NCBI GenBank assembly: GCA_022749755.1
Contig: CM040443.1
Location: 5,743,191 to 5,807,190, forward strand
DNA length: 64,000 bases
Direction: 5' to 3'
Origin: Azadirachta indica
Taxonomy: Eukaryota; Streptophyta; Magnoliopsida; Sapindales; Meliaceae
In this document: positions 1-10,740 of the stretch, one piece after another
How positions within the stretch are numbered: the stretch's first letter is position 1
Layout: each line of letters starts with the position of its first letter
Made by a program: the position numbers and the translations under genes
Notes under the pieces: model-generated
The model's input: only the letters and a program-made list of their open reading frames with translations
Told to the model about the DNA's origin: nothing
Database searches by the model: none

Positions 1-721
1 AAAAGGCTTTTTTACATGTAGAGAAGTTATAAATAAAGTTTTTAATAAAATTATTTATTATTTGATTATCCCAAATATTTTCTAGAAAAATTATATAATT
101 GCTTTAGTAGAATTTTTTTAAAATTATGTTATAAGAAAAATGACTTAAATTTTAAATAAAATTAGGGTATTTAGACAATTTAAATTTTAAAAAAATTTGA
201 AAACTTTTATTCCTAAAAGTCTAAAATTTAAGTTTTTTCTAGCAAAAGATGCCTTTCTTAGTCTAAAAAAAATTCTTCTCCAATTAAACAATACAAAAGA
301 AAATTAAAAAGGGTTTCTAAAGAACCTTTTTAACAAGTTAAAAAGTCGTACCAAATAGGCACATGACACAATAATTTTTTATTCTCTAATTCCGTATCTA
401 ATATCTTAAAAATGAATGTAATTAAAAACCATTGATCATTATTAAATGATGAGCCAAAAACACTTTCTAAAATGTTGACAACAATTAATTTCTAAGCATG
501 TTTTTTGATTCTTTGCACGGAGAATGGAGATCTTGGTTGAATAAGGCATGTGAAGCAACAACCTTCCAAGCCATTCCAAAGGCAAATTCTTTTCTTCAAT
601 ATAATTTGTTTTCTTTGCTTCAAAGCTTTGAATTACAATCACCATATAAGCTCGATCGATTATTGTCAAAAGCTAAAAATTGCAAATTTTTTTTTTAATT
701 TAGTTTGACAAATTAATAATC
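1..721. other. AT-rich spacer upstream of the reticulon gene
   Basis: No gene can be supported. A somewhat GC-richer patch at about 495-640 has short open frames on both strands but matches no family I recognise. The 60 or so bases before 722 are probably 5' UTR or promoter of the reticulon gene, with a poly-T run at 688-697. Confidence 0.5.
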
Positions 722-1860
722 ATGGCTTCTTATTATGGACGTGATTCTCAAGGAAATCATCCATCTTCAGGAAGATTGACTGCTCTTCAAAGGTCTCTCC
801 ATGACATCTTTGGTGGAGGAATTGGTAACTTTTTTTTTTTTCTGTTTTTGTTCTATTCTCTTTTGAATAATTTTAAATTCCAAGTTAATATTCTAATACT
901 TCAGTCAGGTTATTAAATATTAAAGAATTCGTGTGTGTTATGTTAGATTCACTTTTTCGGAATACGAGATTAATAAAATAATTGATTGGCGTTTAACATT
1001 ATATTTATGTAGGATTTGTTTATAACTATAATTTGGTTTGATTTTTCAGTTGCAGACATATTACTATGGGAGAACAAGATTTTATCGGCAGCAATCCTAT
1101 CTGGGGTCACAATTTTATGGCTTCTTTTCGAAGTTGCTGAGTACAATTTCATTACTCTTCTCTGCTACATCCTCTGTTTTCTCATGATCATCCTCTTCAT
1201 CTGGTCAAAAACAGCAGGCCTTATTCCAATGTAATCTATTCTTTTGTTTCCATCTTCTGATTTCTTCTACCAATATACTCAGTATTTGCTGCACTATTTT
1301 AGACAATTAATCTTATGCAGGAGTCCACCCAGAATTGATGAAATCGAGCTGTCAGAATCAACATGTACATCCCTGTTTACAAATCTCAACTGGTTATTGA
1401 AGCAATTCTATGAGATTTCATGTGGAAAAAATTTAAAACGCTATATTCTGGTATGGAAATCCTGCCTTAACTGTTTCATATTTGATTCTCTGTTAGGAAC
1501 TTTATAAGTACTGTGCTCTTAATCAGATCCTGGCTTTCCTATGGGTTCTGTCAATTGTTGGGGAATATTTCAGCTCTCTGAGTCTTCTGTATTTCGGTAA
1601 GAACGTGCAGATTTCTTGCACATTCCATCAATTCTTCTTCCTGCCTGAAACCTGATTGAATATATGCATTTTATTTTTTGTGTGATCAAGGATTTCTCTG
1701 CCTGGAAACACTACCGGCTTTGTACGTTCGACATCAAGAAGAAGTGGATCATTTTGCTGGTAAAAGTACTCGAGAGATATTGAGATTGTTTAATGATTTC
1801 AATTCCAAAGTTCTTGAAAAAATTCCAAGGGCACCTGCTAAGGAAAAGAAATACCAGTAA
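722..1860 (+). CDS. Reticulon-like protein B (RTNLB), 5 exons
   Basis: Reticulon-like B proteins are ER membrane proteins whose two long hydrophobic hairpins bend the bilayer and shape tubules. Exons are 722-824, 1050-1230, 1321-1450, 1527-1596 and 1691-1860. All introns are GT-AG and the frame closes to 217 residues. The N-terminus is short, as in small plant RTNLBs. The reticulon domain opens with ADILLWENK and has a first hydrophobic hairpin (exon 2), a hydrophilic loop with acidic and Ser residues (exon 3), a second hairpin (exons 4-5, ILAFLWVLSIVGEYFSSLSL), and the family's C-terminal YVRHQEEVDHF helix. The protein ends in a Lys-rich tail (KEKKYQ), as expected for a cytosolic C-terminus. 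The start is the first ATG in frame and gives the usual short pre-domain leader. The exact RTNLB subtype is not assigned. Confidence 0.93.
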
Positions 1861-2094
1861 ACAAGGTCCCAGGAAATAACTTGCAGATTTAAAAGTTCCA
1901 AAACTTTCTCCAGCAAATTTAAGTCTGTATAATCATATTACAGTAATATAGAGTTTGAACTCCATTAGCATTCAAATAGTTTCTGTATAAACTTATTTAG
2001 TAGCCTGTAAGTTGGAGGTCTATTTGAAGATGAAAAACAGTCTACAGGCTTAAATTGTATCTCATATTGGTGCAAAATAATATGGTACACTTTA

Positions 2095-2100
2095 AATAAA
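2095..2100 (+). terminator. Candidate poly(A) signal of the reticulon gene
   Basis: An AATAAA hexamer lies about 235 bases after the reticulon stop codon, a normal 3' UTR distance. Not tested against transcripts. Confidence 0.45.
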
Positions 2101-2127
2101 AGCCTTAAGGATGGTTACTTTTTGGTA

Positions 2128-2217
2128 GAGAAATTCTTGTTCCAGTGAAGAATTCTTGGCCTGATATGAAGTTCCAGATTTGGTCAAGAAATTCTCGTCC
2201 CAGTGAAGAATTCTCGA
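2128..2217. repeat. Two direct copies of a 32-base GAA/TTC-rich block
   Basis: Copies at about 2128-2159 and 2186-2217 share the core CCAGTGAAGAATTCT and flanking AGAAATTCT, with a 57-base period. They contain several GAA and TTC half sites but not the canonical two-base heat-shock-element spacing. They lie between the convergent reticulon and bHLH genes. Confidence 0.7.
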
Positions 2218-2950
2218 TCTTTTTCCTTCACTATTGTGGTAGATTGACTAGAGGCTGGATAACAACATTCTTGGTTAACGAATGATGCTAAAAGTAAACG
2301 AAAGCTGGATTCTGCTGCATATGAAACATTTCTATTTTATTCTGCAAGCATAAAACACAGTTAAGTTTCATTATGCAAATTTAACGGCAAGTTAAACTCT
2401 CAGAATGCATAAGAGAAAATGGAACTTACAGCCTGATTTTTTTGACAAATTGAGACACTAAATTGGCATTGTAGAACATGAAACAGATGGGCAACATGCC
2501 TGCAAGAATTCGAACAAGGCCAGAATTAGTTGACAAAATCGAATTGTATGTTAAAAGAGGATGTAAAATCTGTACTACATTTCAACCAATAGCGCGGCGC
2601 CCTTAGCAAGGATGTGAATCCATTTTTTTTCTTCAAAAAAAAAAAAAAAACTATTCTGAAGGAAAAATAAAGCACAAAGGAAACTTGAAAACATTTTCCT
2701 GTTCCAAGATTTTTGGGAGATTAGGATGCAGTGTTGCATAGAGCTTAAGCTTCATGTGCCTTATGTTGCATGACTGATGAGACAAGCTAAACCATATCAA
2801 AAAAGTGTTTTTTTGTCGGAAACAAAGCTTCAAAATTATCAGACTTATCGGCAGCAGTTGGTGATCGGTGGTAGAGCTAGGATTTTTTTGATAACCAGAC
2901 TCCGCCTGAGCTGAAAAGCTGAATGAAGGAGAGAATCCTGCAGCAAAGTT

Positions 2951-3274
2951 TCACATGATTGCGGATGTGTCAACGGATGCTGCAGGCAACTGTTGCGAAC
3001 CAACAAACGGCATTTGCGTCTGAGGAACTGCCAGATTTCTTGGTGCAGACATTGGAGACAAGCCCGCATCTGCAGCTAACGAAGCATGCATAGTAGCTGC
3101 TGGAACTGGTAAAATTGGAATACCAGCTGTACAACACATGCTAATCATCCCGGAACCAAAGCCAAATCCCATTCCTAATTTCGGCCTAATGGGCAGGAAT
3201 TGGGAAAATTGAGGAACTTTTGTGGTTTGAATCCCACCTTGTGACGTGTGGAGCCTGGAATATTGCCCCTCCAA
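2951..3274 (-). pseudogene. Out-of-frame bHLH C-terminal tail
   Basis: Overlapping exon 5 of the bHLH gene but in another frame, about 107 codons stay open. They read like a PIF/UNE10 C-terminal tail: short hydrophobic blocks, a Met/Gly/Phe run (LGMGFGFGSGM) and Pro/Gln-rich segments, ending at TGA. No splice pair between exon 4 and this frame is visible that would join it in phase. The simplest reading is a one-base indel between about 3190 and 3285 that cut the tail from the bHLH domain. Chance openness cannot be excluded without homologues. Confidence 0.5.
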
Positions 3275-4244
3275 CAGCAGACATCACCTAATGAACATTA
3301 ACAGGAAAAATGACAGGATTTTAGCTCTGTAAGGACAAGACATATTAATTAATGTAAGAGAGAGAGAGAGAGAGAGAGAAATTACTTCAACTTGATGCCT
3401 GAGGTTTTTAACATAAGCAATGGTATCATCGAGCACAGAAGCTGTATAAGACTGAAAGAGAAGTTACAGATGAAATGAGATAATGTTAAAAAAGAAATTC
3501 AATGAAGTAAGGACTATATAGCTAGCTGAGACCTTGTTACAATTGGGGACTAATTCCTGTAAAGTTTTCATCTTTTGGTTAATCCGATCCCTCCGCCTCT
3601 GTTGATATTTGGAAAAACACGTGCGAAATTATTTGAATTGATAAACAGTAAATTAAATACTTGGCACTATAAAAAGATGAAGCTTAATTTTCCAACAGTC
3701 ATCCTCTCAGACAGATTGTGAACTTCAGCTGAACGTGTTCTTTTACGCCTCTGATCACTTTGCTTTCTCTTCAGTTCTTCCGATATTTGTGTTGCCTAAA
3801 ACCAATTAATATGAATCATTTAATCAACATATATGAAAGAAATCTCTAAAAATGTTACTGTATCAGTGAAGTAAGCTCTTCTTTTATATAATAACTTACA
3901 TCGCTTTTACATTTTCGAAGAACTGTTCCCTCAGGGTTCCTGACTGTCCCGCTTGATTGAACCTTATCAGTTTGGCAGGAAACCGCCAGCGTCGAAGCAG
4001 TGCTAGTAGTGGTCTGTGCTGATGGTGCCAGAGGCAGCTGCAAATGTGTTAACACCCTGAAAACATCTTCAAAATAATCTACTTCTGATGTGACAGCATC
4101 CACTGAACGAGAAGTTTGTAACCACGAAGTACGCGTGGTGACACAAGAATCAGGAAAATCATAACTATTTTCGTTTCTGGAAGACTGCCCGATTTCATTT
4201 TCTCCACCAGTCGCTGTAAAATTCCAAGGCAATTGATGGTTCAT
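3186..4244 (-). CDS. PIF/UNE10-like bHLH transcription factor, probably damaged
   Basis: PIF/UNE10-class (subfamily VII) bHLH factors bind E/G-box DNA and regulate light and development genes. Exons on the minus strand are 4244-3900, 3795-3703 (or to 3697), 3598-3533, 3451-3386 and 3287-3186. The basic region reads SAEVHNLSER then RRRDRINQKMKTLQELVPNC. Helix 2 is SVLDDTIAYVKNLRHQVE. The conserved intron inside the basic region has no GT at its expected donor: AGG is followed by ATGACT. The nearest GT is six bases on and would insert Met-Thr into the basic region. Exon 5 starts normally (VMSAVGG) but stops at TAG after 33 codons, while a UNE10-like tail rich in Met and Gly continues in another frame. 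With these lesions the protein is 223-225 residues. The N-terminus (LPWNF, GQSSR) is intact. It may be a pseudogene or a divergent functional copy. Confidence 0.75.
3355..3380. repeat. (AG)n microsatellite in a bHLH intron
   Basis: About eleven AG units. On the coding strand this is a CT tract just after the donor of exon 4, inside the intron between exons 4 and 5. Confidence 0.95.
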
Positions 4245-4326
4245 GTTGATGCAATAACAAAGAGAAAGAGAAAAGGATGGAGAGGATCCAGCTTGTTCAA
4301 TTCAAACGGTGGAGTTCCTTGCTAGT

Positions 4327-4330
<4 letters not shown>

Positions 4331-4369
<39 letters not shown>
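4331..4369. repeat. (AT)n microsatellite upstream of the bHLH start
   Basis: Around nineteen AT units, about 87 bases upstream of the bHLH ATG, in its 5' UTR or core promoter. Length variation here could affect expression, but that is inference. Confidence 0.95.
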
Positions 4370-4373
<4 letters not shown>

Positions 4374-5334
4374 CTCCTGGAAAGGAAGATCTTTGGTTGA
4401 CGAAATGAGAGGTCAGCATTTCTCTTTTGAATAGAAGAAATAGCGGGAACCAACGGAAAAAGGGCCTATGGAGCATTGGAAAATGGAGGAAAAATCTGTG
4501 TTTTATCTGTCAGGATTTTTGGTTTTAGTTTTGGCTGGTTCCCTGGAGCTACTTGGTTTGTTAAAGTTTTTGGTATTTGGATTTCAGATTGCTGAACTAT
4601 TTTGTCTCTTTTCTATAGGTGTCATTAAAAACCTGAAAATAGAAACGGTGGATTATCATAATCGATCATAATTCTGGGAGGAGGTTTACTAGAGGACCTG
4701 TCTGCATGTGTGGCGTTCATGTCAGACGTTCCGTCGATACGCGTGGACTTCGAATACTCGTGTCACACATCCTGGCAAGCTGATCAGCTGCCTTCTGATG
4801 ACAAGGAAAGATATTCACGTATCAGAGGATGCAATCTGGTGCTCAATTTAGTAAAAAGGCTTTACCATTTCCCGAAAGTATTAATACCCCTAATCAATGA
4901 TATTCATGCAAATTATATTGCACTTCGAGCATGATACCATAGTTTAGGCTCAAATATATTACAGCATTAAAGTAAATATATTTGAATTCATATTACGATT
5001 AAGTTTTTAAGTCAAGTCATAACTGACTTTAAACTTTACCTAACTCACATTTAAATAATTATAAAGGTAATATGATACAACTTGCTTAAGCTATTTAACA
5101 TGAGATTTAATTTGTAAATGATCATTGAATTCCCTCATTAAAATACACAAGCAGAGAATCAAATGGTTTTCCCGAAGTCCTAACTCCCATTTCTTTGCTA
5201 AACCAACTGAACATAAACATGCACACTTACATAGTTGGAATTTCTTTCAGCATCCTTAACATTTATTGTTCTTAGACTAAAAAGCAGTTACTCGGTTCAT
5301 TTATCTACAACCATTGTAGTTATTCCTATTTTTT
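4370..5334. other. bHLH promoter region and spacer
   Basis: The part from about 4440 to 4630 is recognisably related to 13850-13945, next to the dead bHLH copy (shared TATGGAGCA-TGGAAA and GCTGAA--TTTTGTCT blocks), so it is probably the old promoter or 5' UTR. A GC-richer patch at about 4690-4850 is open for 75 codons on + but matches nothing I know. The remainder is AT-rich. Confidence 0.5.
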
Positions 5335-6620
5335 AGTACCAATCCCGCCTGATACTTCTAAGGATTTGAGTTTGATCTACAACCAACTCTGATAAATAAT
5401 AAAGGATATGGTACAGTCTACAGGTTTTCAGGGGAAATAGATTTGGAACAACCCTGGAAACCCTAAATAGAATTTCTTGAACTCTCTAGCAGACAAACTT
5501 GTGAGTTTTCTTGTGATCTTGCATATGTTTCATCCTAATCTTATAAGCCCCGGCCCATTTTTTCCTTTTCGCAGCAGTGCAATTAATTTGCATAATCTAC
5601 TGTACAAAACCCTTTTTTTCCCAGGCTGGCTTGAATTTGGATATGGCACACAGCTCAATTTGATTCCATGCTTTCGCGGGAGAAACGTTGAGGAATTTCA
5701 CTCATACGTGATTCGATACGAGAACAGGTATCACATGTTTCCCAAGACTACATGATCTTGCCATGGAAATTTTAGATTTGGCTAGGGCATTAAACTATTG
5801 GCCCAAGTTAATTATTGTTAGAAAATTGTTTGGAACTATAGCATATTACTTCGGTGCATTAATCAATCATATGATCGGTTTCTCGCATTTTATTTTATAT
5901 ATTCAATATATCTTCATGACGTTAGGGAGTTCTTATTTTTTCTATTTGAAATTTAAATATAATTAAAATCTTAAATTAACTCACATCATGATATAATTGA
6001 TATATATTTTTTTCTTTCAAATTAATAAATATAAATGTTAAATTATTTATTTTTATCAAAATAAAAAATATGAAACTAATATATTGACATATATGTATTT
6101 TAAAAAATTTGAAACAATATATTAAATTATTTATATTTATATATATAAACTTTAAATTATAAATTAAAAGTATTATTAACAAATAAAATTTTAATTTATT
6201 CATATATATCTAGTTCTTCAAATTTAAGTTAAAATTTTTAACTTAATTATATTGAGTCATTTTTAACAAATTCTTGAATATAAATTAAAAACAAAAACCT
6301 ATTACATATTTAAGTAATTTTATTCAAATTTCAATAAAAAAAAAAAATAGGTCCTTGGAATACATGGTTGATATTGTTACAAAACAAGAATTTATGTAAT
6401 GTGGATGTAAACTTTTAACATGAAATGAATGCCTCATTTGTAATATTGAATAGGAAACTTCATAATATTTTATGTTTAAAACATATTATAAGTTTATTGA
6501 TGTATTATGTTTTTTTGATGCGTAAAATAGTACGAGTGTTGTGTCCTACCTTAAGTATCATACATATTACAATTTAATAAGTCTAAACTAACATGATGTG
6601 ACATGATATGATATATCGTG
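5335..6620. repeat. Diverged duplicated segment, copy A
   Basis: This segment aligns by eye with 8249-9080. Shared blocks in order are GCCTGATACTTCTAAGG, TTTGGAACAACCCT, TTGTGAGTTTTCTTG, CACAATTTGATTCC, then ACAAAACAA and TTTTAACATGAAAT. Copy A has extra AT-rich sequence at about 5965-6350 that copy B lacks. Several frames are broken; no protein family is recognised. Confidence 0.7.
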
Positions 6621-7120
6621 TCAGTGAGTGGATATAATTATATATATACTTCCATGGATCTCAAGGACCTTAACTACATAATATTAGAGAATGGGTACAT
6701 GTAGAGTATTTGAAACAAATATAAACAATATTCAAATAGAAAACAACCACTTTCACACAATTATTAGACATCACACATAATTTAAATGCCACTTTACACG
6801 CATCACAATCAAACATATCAATAAATAGATCGATCATGATATGTTTAACATTAAACATATTATAAATACATAGTATCTTAAAAATATCTACTCACAACTT
6901 AATAACTCAATTTTTGAAAAGTTCGAAGTCTTTTGAATTTCTTACCACTGCACTGCTCCTTAAAAATACGTGATTCAATAATTTACCATTAAAACTGATT
7001 CAAAACTCGATAGTATCATATATACATGAATAATACTGCTCTAATTTCATAAATAAACTATCCATAAAGTTTCTGGATATTAATTCAACTTTTCAATACC
7101 TTTTACTGTATTATTCTTGT
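6620..7120. other. AT-rich spacer
   Basis: No gene, structured repeat or clear element is seen between duplicated segment A and the copia remnant, apart from short chance open frames. Confidence 0.5.
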
Positions 7121-7129
7121 TTTCTTAGG

Positions 7130-8130
7130 AAGGATTCTTCCTATTTTTCTTTTTCTTTCTCTTTTTCCTTTCTTTTTCTTCTTTTTTCTTTTGAAATGAT
7201 GGTGGTGAATCTCCTTTAAGTGTTTGTTATTGGTTAAGTAAGTAGAGTATACAGAGTAGTAGGTTTTTTTCTTACATCTCTTGCTTGCTCCATTATTGGT
7301 TCTTCTTCAAACAAAGGAAAGAAGCTGAAGTGATCTATATCTTGACCACAATCTCATTCTCTTTCTTCATCTAATATTACATCTCGACTGATTGTGGTCT
7401 TCTTATTGTTTGGATTGTACAATTTGTAGCCTTTTCAATTTCAGTCATAACCGATGAAGATAAAACTCTCACTTTTATCATCTAGCTTCGTTCTTCTCTC
7501 GTTTGGTACATGAACATGAGTTATACTTCTAAATACTCTGAGATAAGAGATATTAGGCTTTCTTCCACTCCATGCTTCTTGTGATGTTTTTCCTTACACG
7601 CTTTTTGTTAAAGAACAACTAGATAGATAAATAGCAGTTGCTATAACTTTAGCCCAAACCTCTTTTAGTAGTCTTTTGCTTTTCAACATAGTCCTTGCCA
7701 AGTTGAGAATTATTCAATTCTTCTTTCAACAACACCATTTTGTTGAAGGGATTTGGTTAGGAAATGTTAAATTCCATTTACTTCACAGAATTCTTGTAAC
7801 TTATAAGATGTGAATTCTTCTCCACAATAGTTCTTATGACTTTTATTTGACACCACTTTCTGTCTAACGTCTTCTTGAAAGTTCTAAATACCTCTGACTT
7901 TTTCTTCAAAAAGCATACCAATTTCTCTTTGAAAAATCATTAGTAAAGAGAAGGAAATAGTTATTGTTAATGAGAAAACATGGCTTGAATGGACCTCACA
8001 CATCAAAATGAATGAGATCCAGTGGCTATTTGGCTTTAAAAGTAGACTTTTTTGGAAAGGTTTTTCTAAATTACTTCTTATGTAAACATCCTCCCAAGCT
8101 ATAATAGCCATGATGCCTCTTTGTACAAGC
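7130..8130 (-). mobile_element. Degenerate Ty1/copia pol fragment (integrase to RT linker)
   Basis: Read on the minus strand with many stops and frame shifts, this follows the copia polyprotein in order. It starts with the gag-pre-integrase/integrase border (PF-KKS near 8050 and a decayed HADICGP-like stretch near 8010). Then come the integrase core remnants, the block TAIYL near 7640, and the C-terminal integrase block LDDKSESFIFIGYD near 7490-7450. The linker follows, including ISRDVILDEE-like sequence near 7390 and an acidic FEEE near 7310. No LTRs, primer-binding site or reverse transcriptase are visible. It sits between duplicated segments A and B and cannot be active. Confidence 0.85.
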
Positions 8131-8248
8131 TTTCAAATATTTTGCAACATCATTTTGGATATTTATTTTTGTTTATAAGCTTGTATTATGCATTTAAACT
8201 TTCTATCTACAGGGCACTTTATATATGTTTATTGTTATTTATAGGATC

Positions 8249-9080
8249 TGTGGCCTGATACTTCTAAGGCTTGAGTTTAAAGATGCGACCGATTCTGAAA
8301 AATATTGAATATGATTACAGGCTACAGAATTTCAGATGGTGAGGAAATCTTTGGATTTGGAACAACCCTTGAATCGCAGTCCAAGATTGTTTTCTTGATC
8401 TGTGTAGCAGATAAAGTTGTGAGTTTTCTTGATCTCTTGCATCCTGATCTCTTCAGCCCCAGATTTTGTTATGCAACAAGGAACACGATGCAGATTGCAT
8501 CATCCAATTCACCAAATATAAGTGATGCCTGGTACGGCTTGAATCTGAATGCACGCGGCACAATTTGATTCCTTGTTTTGTGCTTGCAAAGATTGACAAC
8601 ATGGCATTTTCTGTCAACATTCATTGCTCTACACGCTTCTGGTGTTGCAAAGAAGCATTTGGTGCATGAATTGGGCTCGGTTATCAGGTATCAATGTTTT
8701 CTCTAGACTACGTATCAAACCTATTCAATCATTTGATTTAGCTCTTGTTCCACTTTATTGTCAAAAAATTGATTTGGAAATTAATATAGCCTAGCATATG
8801 TCCATAACTGTTAATATATTGATGATTTTCTATTATTTAAGTTATAGAATTATCAGAGGGTTGATCTTGCTACAAAACAAAAATTGATGTGATTTTGGTG
8901 CCATGCACTCTTTTAACATGAAATTAATGCAATTATTTTTAATATCGAATGGGAAATTTGCAATATTGATATCTATAACATATTAGAAATTTAGCATATT
9001 ATGTTACTTGATATGCCTAAGTCAACGTAATAGAATCGACTATGTATCACAATTTAATAGGGTCTTAAGCCAATATAATA
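8249..9080. repeat. Diverged duplicated segment, copy B
   Basis: Partner of 5335-6620. An 87-codon frame is open on + at 8305-8568 (with GEEIFGFGTTLESQSK), while the same part of copy A is broken. That could mean B is closer to an old coding sequence, but no family is recognised and there is no supporting exon structure. Confidence 0.65.
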
Positions 9081-9539
9081 GTTGCAAAACAATTTTTTTT
9101 TTACAAATCTTATAAGAAAATATCCAAATTCTCCCTCATCCAATGTGATAGGATTTGAATTAAGTAACATCTACATATACAACTACTTAATCTGTTTAAG
9201 TTTACGTTATTTTACACGACATTAACTATGATAGATCGTGTCGATCATAAATTGACATAGATCATACCTACATGTTTATTTTTCTTTTAATTTATTACAA
9301 ATTAAATTATATTTTTGAAAAATTAATGATATGTGTTTTGGAATGTTTGACTTCTTTTATAAACAATAATGATGTACTTATATTTTGTTTAATGAAAAAT
9401 TCTGCATAATGTTAATAAAAATTAGATTAAAAAAATACAATTTGTTAAGGTAATCATCATAATGTTGATATCATCATTGATTCGTCCATACATGCAAATA
9501 TTACTCCTCACCCCCATTGCTGACAAATAGCATTGTTGT

Positions 9540-9800
9540 CTAAAAAATAGAAGCGTTTTTTTTTTTTTTTTTTTTTTTTGGGGTTAATACTGGTAATCTA
9601 GATATGACCAGTGGCAGAGTCACGTAGGGGCTTACAATAGTCTTGGCCTTAAAGGCTCTGAGAAAGTTTTAAAATTTAGGGATAAAATTTATTAATTTAA
9701 CCTTTTAAATTTTATTTTTATTAGTTGGGTCTCTAGAAGTTTTGACTCGTTATATTTGGCCTCCTCTTAACTTTACTTCTGTCTCCGTCCTTGGATATGA
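9540..9800. mobile_element. Possible small non-autonomous DNA transposon
   Basis: A poly-T run (about 9560-9578) is followed at about 9608 by CCAGTGGCAGAGTCACGTAG. Near 9795 an imperfect inverted match occurs (reverse complement CCAAGGACGGAGACAGAAG). The GGC-GAG-CACGT type of end is frequent in plant repeats. The target-site duplication is not clear, so the class is left open. Confidence 0.35.
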
Positions 9801-10740
9801 CATTTATAGTACATAGTATATGATATCTACCCTCTACTTAGAAGAAATTCTGCCTATACTACTTATAAGATACTCACAATATTGTGGGTAGTCCTGCACT
9901 TAGTAGGGTTATAACACACTCCCTTGTAGAGGGAGTTTCTTTTTACTACCAGGTTAAGGTTTGGTGGCCTAAAAATACTAATTAAAGTTTAAAGTTTATG
10001 ATAGTTATGAAGGGCAAATCAGACTTTTAGCATCTAATTTAAAATGCAGTCTTAGTTTTATTGTAGCACTTCACAATTGAAATGTTGCGGGGTATTTGTC
10101 TTACTTTAAAAGTGTGTGGAACTGAGTGTAAGTTTCCTCAAATCTAGTAAGAATAATCTATTTATTTATCACGAGGGTTAGTCCAAATTCATTAGGAGCA
10201 CGAGCAGCTCAGATCGCATACCTTAAATTTGAAGCTTTATGTCGGTAAAAAGGAAATGATGTATTAATAATTATTAGATCGTTATGATACTATTATTACA
10301 TATTTCAAGTATTTATCCCCTTTTTTATTTTAATTGATATGAAATTCAATGATTAGATGATAAATTTAGATATAAGTCGTTTGGAAAATAGTGACAATTT
10401 ATTATTACGTGAATAAATGAAAAAATTTCCATGAGATGTTAATCTTGAAAAATTATTTAAGTTTAATATTATTATGTTTCTTGAAATGTGAATTTGAGGA
10501 TAAGAAGTACCAATAAAATTGAGACGAAAAAACAAATTGTATATAGGTTTGTTTGCTAGCTCAAAAGGATTATGGTGCATTATTTGGTAGTAGATTGAGG
10601 ATCCTCTACGGGCATATTGATATGATAGATATTTAACCATGAAAATTTGTGCAGGTCAAAATTCGGCAGCTTCAAAATTGAACAAGGCTTCGCTGACATT
10701 TTGATCAGATCATGATGGGATGAATCTCTTGAATTTGTTG
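9800..10740. other. Spacer with no supported gene
   Basis: AT-rich. A 95-codon minus-strand frame at 10353-10640 matches nothing I know. A CACAATATTGTG palindrome near 9878 recurs near 52310 with similar flanks and may belong to a dispersed repeat. Confidence 0.4.

Noticed and set aside
498..698. Small open frames on both strands before the reticulon gene
   Set aside because: Short, with no recognisable family and no conserved splice or start context.
3690..3710. A U12-type AT-AC intron explaining the missing donor in the bHLH gene
   Set aside because: The sequence ATGACT does not fit the U12 donor ATATCC, and the acceptor is a normal CAG.
10353..10640. A 95-codon minus-strand frame
   Set aside because: AT-driven composition, no family match, and no promoter or splice context.
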